From positions 107,988,363 to 108,052,362 of the forward strand of contig OX421961.1 in the NCBI GenBank assembly GCA_949128115.1: 64,000 nucleotides of DNA, given 5' to 3'. The position numbers and the translations under genes are program-made. Shown here piece after piece: positions 45,551-55,742 of the stretch (position 1 is its first letter; every line of letters starts with the position of its first letter). The notes under the pieces were generated by a model. That model did no database searches, was not told the DNA's origin, and saw only the letters and a list, made by a program, of their open reading frames with translations. Origin of the DNA: Anaspis maculata. Lineage: Eukaryota > Arthropoda > Insecta > Coleoptera > Scraptiidae.

Positions 45551-46078
45551 TGTTACGGATTTCGCGTACGGGTTCGAATATAATTGAGACGATCGTTTTA
45601 AAACATACACTGTTTATTACTGCGTACTACAATAAATACACGGCAACAATTATCTACGCTTGAAATATATCGCAGGTACTATCGCTTCCTTATCCGCTCG
45701 CTATCACTTCGCATTCCAATTCAATACTGACTGTCGCAAAGAGGACGGTGCTTTTATATGCCTCCGATTAGCGTTCCCGAACTTTCCATCATCTTTCAGC
45801 AATTTCCACAGTGGCCCGGCATGTGGTTTCTAGACCACTCCCGAATAATCACACACCTTCCGCGTGTTTCCCGTGTGCTCCGGAATGTCTGCACCTCCGC
45901 CAAAGTGGACAGATGTGTCTCGATCGAGCGTTGAAGTCTCTCCATTCACTTTCACGTACACGAACGCTCTGCATGGAATGCACAAGAACACTCCGCCTTG
46001 TACACTGCGATCTGCCGGATGGAAGAATCCAGAAAGATCGAGTGTTTACCAGCATGCACGGGATCGCCGCTTGTAACA
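45551..46078 (-). mobile_element. Solo LTR (gypsy/Pao-like), 4-bp TSD
   Basis: It begins TGTTACGG and ends CGCTTGTAACA with the 4-bp repeat ATAT on both sides (45547-45550 and 46079-46082). On the minus strand it has a TATA box (CATATAAAAG, 45751-45760) followed 25-30 bp later by a GACAGTCAGT initiator-like site, and then AATAAA (45613-45618) near the end. That order is U3-R-U5, so the LTR reads right to left. No internal retrotransposon sequence adjoins it, which indicates loss by recombination between the two LTRs. Confidence 0.85.
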
Positions 46079-46082
46079 ATAT

Positions 46083-47880
46083 ATTGGGTATTGGGTAGTA
46101 TGCACAAAAACTAAGTAGATGCTCCTGCCACAATTTTGTAGGAGTTGCCAAGCAAATTTTCTGCAGTAACCCCTCCAAAATTATGGTAGTATCTACTACC
46201 ATACGTAGTATCTACGTTTCATGCATACCACTAATTGTTCAGTTTCAGTTTAAAGCTCTATCAATCTTAAAGAAATATACCATTACCTTACCTGTCTTCA
46301 GTCCTTGAAGAAAACTTGGAAAACTCGCTGTTGTTCCTGTATACCTACTATACAATACAATAATCTTGCATGCATCAAACGATCATTCTTACATTACGAC
46401 AACGAAGAATGGCATCGTCAGAAAGATGGCGTCTCCCGGGGCAACCATCAAATGGTCGTCGAGGATAATTTAACATAAAAGTAATGACGACTTCGCGAAA
46501 CTCTCTCAAATAATCAGAATCGTCAGTTAATAACGATACAGATTGTCAAAGAAAGGCTTATCGCCGCGGGTAGCAAATCAAGGAACGTCTGCAGTTTTAT
46601 CACTATAATCAGACTGGCCAGCAGCTTTGCAGATTGCCAACATGGCGACGACCATCCACCGTCATCATCTTATATGGAAATTATCAAGCACTATAATACA
46701 GATAAATGCTCTGCACGAATCCATAAAATGCATTAAAAGATCCAAGAACCCCCTCATTGGAAATATTTAAATGGGGCGTGGACACGCTGCCGGCTCGGGA
46801 TGGGCTCCCCGAGCCCATCTTCAATCATTTTTTTATCTGATTACGCGGATGGATAATAGAACAATAGGACGTTTATCCTCTTATTGGTGCAATTTAAATT
46901 GTTGTGTGTGTGCGATTTAAGTGCAAACTCCAGAGTTTCGTGCAACTACTTGGTGGTAGCTGATGATGGGGAGAAGACACCATCACGGAGGCACCGGCAC
47001 ACCCAGGGGTGTCAAATATTTGCAAATTTTAAAAATTCGATTTCTCTGCTTGCCTCTATCTACGTGTTTATCAACAGTACCTACGTAGGAGCATGTTTCT
47101 TATTATATACTTCTTCTGCAGCTTTAAGCTAGAATCTGGCAAATATGGGTGTGTGTGATCTGATCTTCCGCTTTGCTTCCTGTGTCCTAGTGCGCTATTA
47201 TTTTGGCACGGGTCATAAGTATGACATTCGAGTTCCGCCTTCCTGGTAACTGTTGCTGTGACAATTGTAGCGGTGTCTGCAGCTGTGGAGGGCGTAACGC
47301 GACCCGCTGGAGAGGACGTCGCCGGCTACACCTCCTCCTAACACATGGTCCCATACAATGCCCCGGGTTCTATACTCTTACCAGTTATTCCATATCTATA
47401 AGTGCATTATCCGTGATGTGTGTTCTGCCTACTCATTTGATCAGCATCAGGGCTGTGACGGACACGCGCCCTTGTTTGCCCCAAACAGCCCCCTAACGGG
47501 ATTCCCCAGTTAGCATGCATGGTTCCCTCATTGACGGAAATATGTCACATCGGTACCTTGTGTGTGCATGTTTTTTGTTTTGTTGTTCGCACAAAGGAAA
47601 TGGAACAGGAGAGCACTGTTACGCCAAATAAAGTTCTGGTGTGGTGCTGGCAAGAGGACTCGAGGACTCTCGCGGAGTGGGTGGGCCAGGATCCACGCAC
47701 CCGTTTTAATGAGCCACTGCTCACTAGCGTAGCTCATGCTGGATGTGAATTTAGTCATATCTGCACAATAATTGAATGTCTTCTATGAATTTGTGTGTGA
47801 AAGAAGGCAGATTTTCGCGAGCAAACTGTATAATTTGACCATTCAAATGTGATATGAAAATTTCACAGGAAGGGTCGTTA
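46083..47880. other. No gene recognised; a GC-richer patch at 47.2-47.7 kb
   Basis: From 46.25 to 46.88 kb there is no repeat match. A short palindrome, ATGGGCTCCCCGAGCCCAT, is at 46800-46818. The patch at 47.2-47.7 kb has frames rich in cysteine and arginine (CDNCSGVCSCGGRN) and resembles the non-coding 3' parts of some non-LTR elements, but I cannot prove it. Confidence 0.3.
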
Positions 47881-48832
47881 TACAGGGTGGCTCAACGAAA
47901 ACAGAACAGAGGGGTTTTCGGACATTTCACCTCATTTTTTTGAAAAAGCTCAGGCAGGCCGATTTTTATATTGAGGGGGACATCTGAAACATAAGATGGT
48001 GTGAGGGGGCTGGAGATAGAAATTTGCCAATATATTATTGGCAAACCCACCTCAACTTCAGAATTTCGAATGAGATCATCTACTTTGCGATACATCAAAT
48101 CAAAGAGAATCAAATTACCTTTCTGAAAAAAATATTTTCAAAATTTTCAACTCCACCCCCCATCTTCCTGAATTTCTCTGACTGTCCCATTTTCTATTCT
48201 CGATCCTTCAATTCTCTTCAATTTGATCAAAGTCATCCTAAATAGCATCTATATAAGGAGAAAATTTCCGATGGAGAAAAGTGCTACCCAAATTCACCCC
48301 TTTCCTCTCCCCCACCCCAACTTCATAATTTAACAAACACCACCTACTTTGTGATACCACGTGATACATCGAATTGAAGGAAATTGATTTTCCTTTCTGA
48401 AAACAATTTTTTTCCAAATTTTCAACCTATCTCTTAATAAATTTAACATTCTGAGTATTTTAGGGAGGAAGATAGCTTTTTGAAAATTCTTAAAATATTT
48501 TATTCAGGAAGAGGATTCAATTCTCTTCAAATTGATGTCTCACAAAATAGGAAGTGTCATTTTAGATTTTGAAGTTGGGGTGGGGGAGTGAAGGGGTGAA
48601 TTTGGGTGGCACTTTTTACAAAGAAAATTTTCTTCCTCGATGCTGTGCAGGATGACGTTGACTATACTGAAGAGAATTAAGAGGTCAAGAATATTATATT
48701 GGAAACTCAGACAATTTTAGGAAGAAGGAGGGTGGGGTTGAAAGTTATAGAAATATTTTATTCTATAACTATAAAAAACTAAGGTGAAATGCCCGAAAGC
48801 CCCTCTGTTCTGTTTTCGTTGGGCCACCCTGC
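47881..48832. mobile_element. 0.95-kb fold-back, TACAGGGTGGCTCAACG ends
   Basis: Left end TACAGGGTGGCTCAACGAAA then ACAGAACAGAGGGG; right end CCCCTCTGTTCTGTTTTCGT then TGGGCCACCCTGCA. Inner sub-repeats (ACTTTGCGATACATC at 48085 and ACTTTGTGATACCACG at 48343) show that the arms also contain direct repeats. Non-coding. Confidence 0.8.
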
Positions 48833-49113
48833 AGAATACTTATCCGATTTAAGGAATAGAAAAAAGCTCGCAGTTAACGAGTAGAGCCGCATCCTCCTCC
48901 TTTCAATATTGACCCCAACGATGAATTTCTGTTAAGAAATAAGGCACATGGACATGAATATTTCATTTTGAGAACAAATAAAATTTTGAAAATGTTAAAA
49001 TTAGCATAGTGAATCATGGTATGAAATGGGAGATCATATTCCAGCCACGAGCCGCGGAAGCATAAATTTATGTTAATTTCGTTTTTTTTTTTTCATTGTT
49101 ATGTAATTATCGG

Positions 49114-49341
49114 GTATAATACCACGAGTGCAATGAAAATTACCGATAATTCTGAAAAATGCGTGTTGCCTGAGAACTGCATGAGTTTGTTTTCCACAGA
49201 GTTTGTTTTCTCTGTTGTTCGAAAGCTAAAAGAGCCCCTCTTCTTTTGAACAACAGAAGAAAACAAACGAATGCGGTTTTCTTATGGCAACACGCTTTTT
49301 CAGAAATATCTGGTTCATTTTCATTGCAAGAGTGGTATTCG
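49114..49341. repeat. Hairpin MITE, about 228 bp
   Basis: The left arm has ATACCACGAGTGCAATGAAAA, GAAAAATGCGTGTTGCC and GAACAACAGA-type words; the right arm has their complements (GGCAACACGCTTTTTCAG, TTCATTGCAAGAGTGGTAT). The loop is near 49230. Non-coding. Confidence 0.75.
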
Positions 49342-51856
49342 AAAGAATATTTCCCGAATCATTCTACAAATTCTTCACATATTATTTCACACGACAATAA
49401 AATTGATGATACATGAATAGCCACCTAACTGTACTGAGCCGCAGAACAAAAAAGAGAACCAGAGGCTGACGTAAAAAGTGTGAAATCATTATGACTGCGC
49501 AATCCCAAATCGTTCAATTTCTTGCACATTCCTCTGGTCCTTGAGTAGTCGCTTGAGCATGAGCATCCCCATACAGTGTCCAGAGTCCAACGCTAACACT
49601 GGACACGCATCATGTTTGTTTGACAGTAGGTGTTAAAAACAATGACAGATCGATTGAATTATCGATATGGTCTTTCGGATTATCGCTTATTAATCCTCAA
49701 AATTTGTGTCCGAATTATCGCGTTTTTGACGTATGAGTGAAATATTCGAGGTAATCATTCATATGATATTTTTCTATTCAAGAAAAGCCATTTTTCAGTA
49801 TCAGCCTCTTTGAATTTTCCAAGCAATTTGTTTGACATCAAATTGAGGAGGGTGAAGTAATTGAGCGGCCTACCCAAAATTAAAAAAAAAAACGCCTGCG
49901 ACGCTAAATTCTTTCTCACTTATTTCGGTCTTTTTTTCCTGTCTCGCCCTGGAAATATTTTCTTTCTATGGTTCAGTACGAAAAGTCAGTGCATTTTTAA
50001 GCAATTGGCCGGTGCTCTTACCTCGGGTTCCACCAAAATTTTAAGAGCAGATTAAATCTATCACGCTGATAGTTGCTATGCACCAGCCAATAGGATGGCC
50101 AGTTGCTTAGTTACTATCAGAGTGATAAAGTTATCACGCTGATAAAAGTTTGGTGGAACCCGAGGTTAGCGTCGTAGTTGCCGTTTCCATTGTGATGCGA
50201 GAAAAATCAAATAATAAGGTATTACTTGAAACACTGACAATGGGGTCTTATAGAAAATTACAAAATACGATTTTATTGGCGTGGATCGATACCTCAGTGA
50301 ATAAAACTAACCACTATCCAGTTAAAAGAATATTTGAAAAATCTTTGGCGCCGATAAAGAAAATAGAAATTCACTCATCACAGGTCATCAGTTATTAAAA
50401 TCGAGTAAATAAGCGTGCGAAAAGCTGTTCCGGGTTGCCACATGAACGTCAGAAAACAGTCAACGTGTGCCAATCAACCTCAATATTTGCTGTTTGGTGT
50501 TGATGAAACGATAGCTCGATAGCTGCTGCATGAGGGAAATGTGAATAATCGGGTTCAAGAGGAGAAAGCCCCAGAGATCCCAGAGGTTGTGGTGCAGGCG
50601 TGATTCATAATTTCTGTAGGAGAAACGCCGATTGCCAGCAGTCTTTTGCAGCAGGTTTTCGATTGTGTCAATTTGACGCTGCCAGAAGGAATCACTTTGT
50701 CCAAGTTGTAAAAAAACACATGCTCAAATATTCAGTATTTCACCTAGGTAGGTACTTACATTCTGCCTGCAGCAAGTTTTCAGAATCATCGCATTTCCGC
50801 TGGCGTGAAACGCTTTGTCTTGTAAGTACTGACCATACTTTTCATAAAACCACCTTTAATTTCGTTGGAAATTTGGAAGGCGCAGTTATTTTTTTAGAGA
50901 AGTAGGAATGAGATGTTGAGGCAATCCTTGAAAATGAATCACTTGGACGACACTTCCACATGAAAACCGGGGAGACAGGGAGACACACACAGAGTCTGGC
51001 GGAGACGTCATCATGATAATTGATAACTACACGACATCGATAAAATTTGACATAGCAAATCTTTGGTAACGCTTCCTGGTTTTCTGATGCAAAATTCCCA
51101 GAATTATAGTGATCTGTCACCATAAACCAAAAATTAAATTGCTTTCTGCTGATACATAAATTCTACGATATGAGTACAAAAAATGCTGCATTGTGTGGTG
51201 TAGTTTTTCTGTCCTTTTTAATCATAGCTAGTAAATATTCATGGATTGTGGACTGCCTATCAGGCACAACCTGACAACAACGGTCAATGCATATGACAAG
51301 ATGACTTACCTCGTGCGCAAGCGCGGCAAGGGTCTCTGACGTCATCAATCTTTCAGTTTGAATTTCACTTGTTGTTGCCCAAATTTTCCAACATTTTATT
51401 CGGAAAAAAAGGGACGTTTGAGACAAAATATTTTTATGCCTGCAATTGCCGTTGGAATTTCGAAGGACCCTGGTCACATGGAAATATTCAAGAATCAGAT
51501 GTATGATTGGCCCATTTTTTCAACGAGCAATTTATTTTTAACGGATTTCGTACGGAATACACCTTTTTAATCTATTTATATCCAGTTCGCAATGAACGTG
51601 ATGCGTAAGAAACATAACAAGAAATTCTACAGAAAAGAAATCATCATAGCTTAATGGACCAAGACTCTGGTCATATCATTGTGTTGAATCGTTTTTCAGC
51701 ACAAGGCAAAAACTGATTGGTGTTCTAGTCGCGGAGTGTAGAGAAACTCTGGTGGCAACTGTCAATAACTTGATAAGAAGCATGTCTAGGTGTTGTCAAA
51801 AAGGAGTGCATTTCAAGGGAAGTCCAAAGTCCAACCCATTACCCACTATTGAAATA
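49342..51856. other. Mostly unassigned; contains MITE A copy 2
   Basis: No gene was recognised. The frame at 50150-50398 starts inside the end of the MITE and is not supported. No other element ends were found between 50.4 and 51.85 kb. Confidence 0.35.
50019..50168. repeat. MITE family A, copy 2 (150 bp)
   Basis: Nearly identical to 2592-2749: TTACCTCGGGTTCCACCAAA at the left and TTTGGTGGAACCCGAGGTTA at the right, with the same CAATAGGATGGCCAGTTGC interior. The close similarity of copies 48 kb apart suggests recent movement. Confidence 0.85.
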
Positions 51857-52039
51857 TTGTCACCAATAATACGCTGGAAAACATTGTAGTCTCAACTTTT
51901 TACTGGATCACTTTCGAATTCCAACCGGCTAGGATTTGTGCCTGCAACAACTAACGTATTGCTTCCTCCATTCGGGCTTTCGCATTTTGGAAACATTTCC
52001 TGTTTTTGTCGCGTGCATCGAATGTCTACACCTTTTCCA

Positions 52040-52500
52040 ACTGTAAATCAGAAAGCATCAAGTGAAATTCAGATGTATCAATTGATTTTCAATTGTAATT
52101 CAGAAAGCGTCAAATGTTATTCAGATTGGTCAATTGTAATTCAGAAAGCGTCAAATGTAATTCAGATTGGTCAATTGTAATTCAAAATAGTGTTTTTTCC
52201 AAAGTGTAATTCGGAAAGAGTCAGATGTAATTCAGATTGGTCAAGTGGATTCCAGAAAGCATCAGGTGTAATTCAGAATAATGGTTTTTCCAATTGTAAT
52301 TCAGAAAGCATCAATTGGATTTCAGAAAACATCACATGTAATTCAGATCGGTCAAATAATTTTCAGAAAGCATCAAATGTAATTGCGATAGGTCAACTGA
52401 AATTCAGAAAGAATTAGATGTAATTCAGATCGGTCAATTGTAATTCAGAAAGCATCAGATGTAATTCAGAAAACATCAAGTGTAATTCAGAATAAATAAT
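52040..52500. repeat. Left tandem array, about 22 units of 20-21 bp
   Basis: Units share TGTAATTCAGA followed by either AAGCATCAAA-like or TTGGTCAAT-like ends. The two types often alternate, giving a 41-bp higher-order period. Spacer-like TTTTTCCAA words interrupt at 52190 and 52288. Confidence 0.85.
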
Positions 52501-53019
52501 TGTAATGAAGTAGGCAGCAAAAAAATATGACTCACCACTACCACCGTATTGAAATAGTGCTCTCCAATTAAATTGACCTACAATGAAAACAAAATAATAG
52601 ACCCGAAACGTGCTATGCTAGCTCGTGAAGGAATGGACTGATTTGAATCATTAGCTGTTTTCTCCAGCTATCATACGCGTTCTTTATGTCGTATTTTATA
52701 CAGGTTCTCTATATTTTTTGGTACCAACTGCTGTGAATTTTTTCAACTGATCCATGAAAGCCACTTCATGTACCTACCTATGCCTCGAAACTTTTTTTTT
52801 CAATTTCTGCCTTCCTCCTCATCAAAAAATTGACATCTTAATTGTCCAGTCATGATAACTTATTTCATTGTTGACCGACTTTTGAAATTCGGGGTACTGT
52901 TAAAGTCAATACAAAAATGCATCAGATGTGACCCACATCTGATTCACTATGGATATTTGTGCAAATTTCCAATGATGTGCTGATTGTAATGAACTAAGAA
53001 AAAGTAAAAAAGGGGGACT

Positions 53020-53310
53020 CTGAATTAAATTTGACGCTCTCTGATTTACAATTGACCAATCTGAATTACATCCAACGCTTTCTGAATTACGATTGACACT
53101 TTCTGAATTACAACTGACCAATCTGAATTACAATTGACTGAACTGAATTCCATCTGACGCTTTCTGAATTACAATTGACCAATCTGAATTACATCTGACG
53201 CTTTCTGATTTTCAACTGACCAATCTGAATTACATCTGACGCTTTCCGAATTACAGTTGACCAATCTGAATTACATCTGACGCTTCCTGAATTCTAATTG
53301 ACGCTTTCTG
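53020..53310. repeat. Right tandem array (inverted)
   Basis: The same unit in reverse complement (TTTCTGAATTACAATTGACC followed by AATCTGAATTACATCTGACG). It is shorter and more regular than the left array, about 14 units. Confidence 0.85.
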
Positions 53311-53834
53311 ATTTGCAGTTGGAAAAGGTGTAGTCAGGTGGAATTTTCTGTTTTATTGCCAATGCCAGTCTTATTGCTTTCTGTGCGCATTTAAGGTACG
53401 TTCATACTTTTCTACAATGTTTTCCAGCGTATTCGTGACAATACGCTGTTGATTTGTTCGGTTGATCGTTTTTGTTCATGAATTTCAAAATCTCAGCAAC
53501 AACAGCGAATCTCATTGTATAAATAATTTATCGAAACAAAACGAGTCATTAAGAAAAAAATCATAAACATGTATATACAGCGGAATTGAGAACTTCATGT
53601 CATATACGCAAATAAGAAATTGCAGATCGTAAAAGTAGAAGATTTTGTCTTGAAGTTGGTGTAAGCTGTTTCAGAATCCAATAATTTTTAAGAGCTTGGA
53701 CGGCGATTTAAAGTCAAACAATTTTTCGTGTGCCCACTTCAAATTGTGACCAGTATATTTTAGTACTGCCAGCTAGCGTAAAAAGTCGTACTTGGAATAG
53801 GTGGGACTTGAACGTATTATTCTTTTTGTTTTAG

Positions 53835-53963
53835 TGCAGTCGCAGTCCAATTTAGAAGTCGATGGAGACTATGAAATTTCTACTTCCAAGAAACTCCTTC
53901 TGATTTTTATCAATTCACCCTTCGTTGGTACTGACTACAAAATAAATCCACTCTGGCAGAAAG
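53835..53963 (+). CDS. Candidate internal exon, unknown protein
   Basis: A strong acceptor (ATTATTCTTTTTGTTTTAG) and donor (CAGAAAG|GTAAGCG) bound 129 bp with one open frame: QSQSNLEVDGDYEISTSKKL, then LLIFINSPFVGTDYKINPLW. It enters and leaves in the same phase. I do not recognise the protein and no other exon of it is visible. A terminal continuation across a roughly 55-bp intron is possible on paper, but that acceptor is the complement of a lysine-rich coding stretch on the other strand, so I doubt it. Confidence 0.35.
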
Positions 53964-53987
53964 GTAAGCGTGCGGCGTGCGCGCATA

Positions 53988-54116
53988 TTATTTATATTTT
54001 TTGTTTATTTTCTCCAGTCTTTTGTGCTTCTTGGCAAAACCCTTGCGTATTCTTGTCCTTGCCGTCGACTCATAAGCATCTGACTTAAGAATACACCTAA
54101 TTTCATCATTCGGCGC
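53988..54116 (-). CDS. Candidate 3'-terminal exon, basic C-terminus
   Basis: A strong acceptor (TTTGTTTTTATTTTCAG) opens a 42-codon frame ending in TAA. It reads APNDEIRCILKSDAYESTAR, then TRIRKGFAKKHKRLEKINKK, then YK. The tail is lysine/arginine-rich and would suit a ribosomal, nucleolar or mitochondrial-ribosomal protein, but I cannot identify it. The frame is phase 0 at its start. No upstream exon was recognised in the next kilobase, and no AATAAA lies close downstream. Confidence 0.45.
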   Translation of the reverse strand, partial: APNDEIRCILKSDAYESTARTRIRKGFAKKHKRLEKINKKYK

Positions 54117-54844
54117 CTGAAAATAAAAACAAAGCAAACATTAGGGAGACTTAGAGAAACTCTGAAAAATACAATGAAACCTGTAAAATATTGGATACCT
54201 CTTACATAATTTAAAGTCTCATAAATTATTATAAATTGTCGCATTTACCAAGTTACAATTGCAGTCTGCAGTCACAAAAAGGGAGACAGCTTTTGGAACG
54301 GAGTGTACTATATTCCCACACCTAATTGTATACCTTTAGTTGTTTATGCTCTGAGCGAATCACAAAAAGTACTCATCAAAGTTCAACTTTGGAAATAGTT
54401 TTTTCAACATAACTTTTTACCTTTCAGACGATCAGTTTCAAATTTGGTACCTATCCGATAGCACACGATGCATAGCAATAAAGTGACAACTGTGATTTTT
54501 CATGAGCCCATGCACTGCCAGTGGTGTAGATAAAATTGAGTCGTGACTTTCTTAACGGGAATTTCTTGCAATTCGTTCTCACCATAAACTTCATATTTTT
54601 GAAAGCTGATTCCAGAGATTTACCTATAGCTGGGAAGTAATTTCTGAAACACCCTCTATACCCGGCTCCTGTATCTCAAAGTATTCCACACGTCTTCCAT
54701 AGAAAAGTCGAAGGTTCTCGTCTCGGTTCTTGTCGCTTCTAATATTATTCTACCCATTGACGAATCATATTTGTCAAAAGTCATTTGACGCGCATGTGAC
54801 AGTGTACTGAAGGGGAAGCATATAATCATTATATGTCATCAGGG

Positions 54845-55644
54845 CATGGGCGCCCGCAGGATTTTTGTCAGGGGGGGGCAAAAAGCTTTAGTTAGACATA
54901 CCTACCTGGCCTAATTTGCGAAGTCCTTTAGATTAGCGCCGCAGGCGAAAATTTTTTCGAATAATAATAATAATGGTGATAATAATTATTGTGCGAAAAA
55001 TAAGGAAATATATTTGAAAATTGAACTTAACTTTAGAGAAATTTATTAAAATTTGTAATTTTGTACAAAATGTATAAAAATTTACTTCAAAATAGCCAGG
55101 TCAATAGTTACACTCGTTCATTATCTTGAAAAAACCCCTAGTCTTTTAAACCAGAGGTTTAGAAAATTTAAGGCAGAGGCAGAGGGTAGGCACAGCGGCA
55201 GCCCTCTGCCCCCACCAGTCTGCAGCTTTTTAGTGGCTTATTAGTTCTTAGAAATGTTTTGATAATAAACTGCTTTTAATCCAAAGCTCTTTACAGTGTT
55301 TATACCAAACGGAAAAAATAACATAATCATTTCACCCTATATTGGGCAGTGGAGCTGGTAGCTGGAATGCCCAAATTGCAGATCGTTACCTACCTACCTA
55401 CCTATCTACCTATTTTATGACTTTACGGGTAGCTATCTAATTTAGTTAGAAGCCTAATGAAATTTCAAATTGCTCTAACAATTCAAGAAAATGTAAATTA
55501 CCTTCTCAAAGATTTTTCTTTCGAAAATGAATTTTTTTTTCTTTCTCGAAAAAAAAAAATTTTTGTAAGGAAGAATTTATTCAGCTGCTCCGGAGCCAGG
55601 GGGGGGCAAGTGCCCCCCCTTGCCCCCCCCTCCGGGCGCCCATG
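54845..55644. mobile_element. hAT-like non-autonomous element, 8-bp TSD
   Basis: It begins CATGGGCGCCCGCAGG and ends CCGGGCGCCCATG. The same 8 bp, CATCAGGG, flank both sides (54837-54844 and 55645-55652). G-runs follow the left end and C-runs precede the right end. It is 800 bp, with no transposase. It includes an AGCGCCGCAGGCGAAAATTTT motif near 54935 shared with the elements at 9291 and 55656, so all three belong to one group. Confidence 0.85.
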
Positions 55645-55655
55645 CATCAGGGTTC

Positions 55656-55742
55656 AGGCCCGTAGCTAGGATGCTTTTATAGAGAGGGCAAGAGTAATTT
55701 CCAGGGTGGCATATACTATTTTCATGGGTGCCCTAGCAAGCA
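55656..55742 (+). mobile_element. Left end of a hAT-like element split by a fold-back
   Basis: CAGGCCCGTAGCTAGGATGC then TTTTATAGAG matches the start of the element at 9291. Sequence resembling that element's next part (CGCCGCTGACGAAAATTTTT then GGGAAAAAGG) resumes at 58322, after the 2.58-kb fold-back. The right terminus was not found. Confidence 0.7.

Larger units (their letters stand above)
51857..53448. mobile_element. Fold-back element with tandem-repeat arms
   Basis: Outer inverted ends: ATTGTCACCAATAATACGCT then GGAAAACATTGTAG at the left; CTACAATGTTTTCCAGCGTA then TTCGTGACAAT at the right. Inside, CTACACCTTTTCCAACTG at 52029 pairs with CAGTTGGAAAAGGTGTAG ending at 53332. The arms are arrays of about 20-21-bp units (TGTAATTCAGAAAGC-GTCAAA alternating with TGTAATTCAGATTGGTCAAT), forward at 52040-52500 and inverted at 53020-53310. 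A loop of about 520 bp (52500-53020) has no coding frame I recognise. The design resembles Drosophila Foldback elements. Frames across the arms are only translations of the repeat. Confidence 0.85.
53449..54844. other. Region with two exon-like segments; otherwise unassigned
   Basis: Apart from the candidate exons at 53835-53963 (+) and 53988-54116 (-) there is no recognised feature. At 54480-54600 the motif set GCCAGTGGTGTAGATAAAATT and GTGACTTTCTTAACGGG resembles the dispersed family seen at 29600 and 41815. Confidence 0.35.

Noticed and set aside
51938..52417. Frames rich in NSES/SDWS repeats
   Set aside because: They translate the tandem units of the fold-back arm; no sign of coding.
52040..53310. 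CRISPR-like spacing of repeats
   Set aside because: Units are contiguous tandem repeats without unique spacers, in a eukaryotic genome.
53964..54087. Plus-strand terminal exon after a 55-bp intron
   Set aside because: The acceptor and pyrimidine tract are the complement of a lysine-rich minus-strand coding segment, so the signal is probably coincidental.
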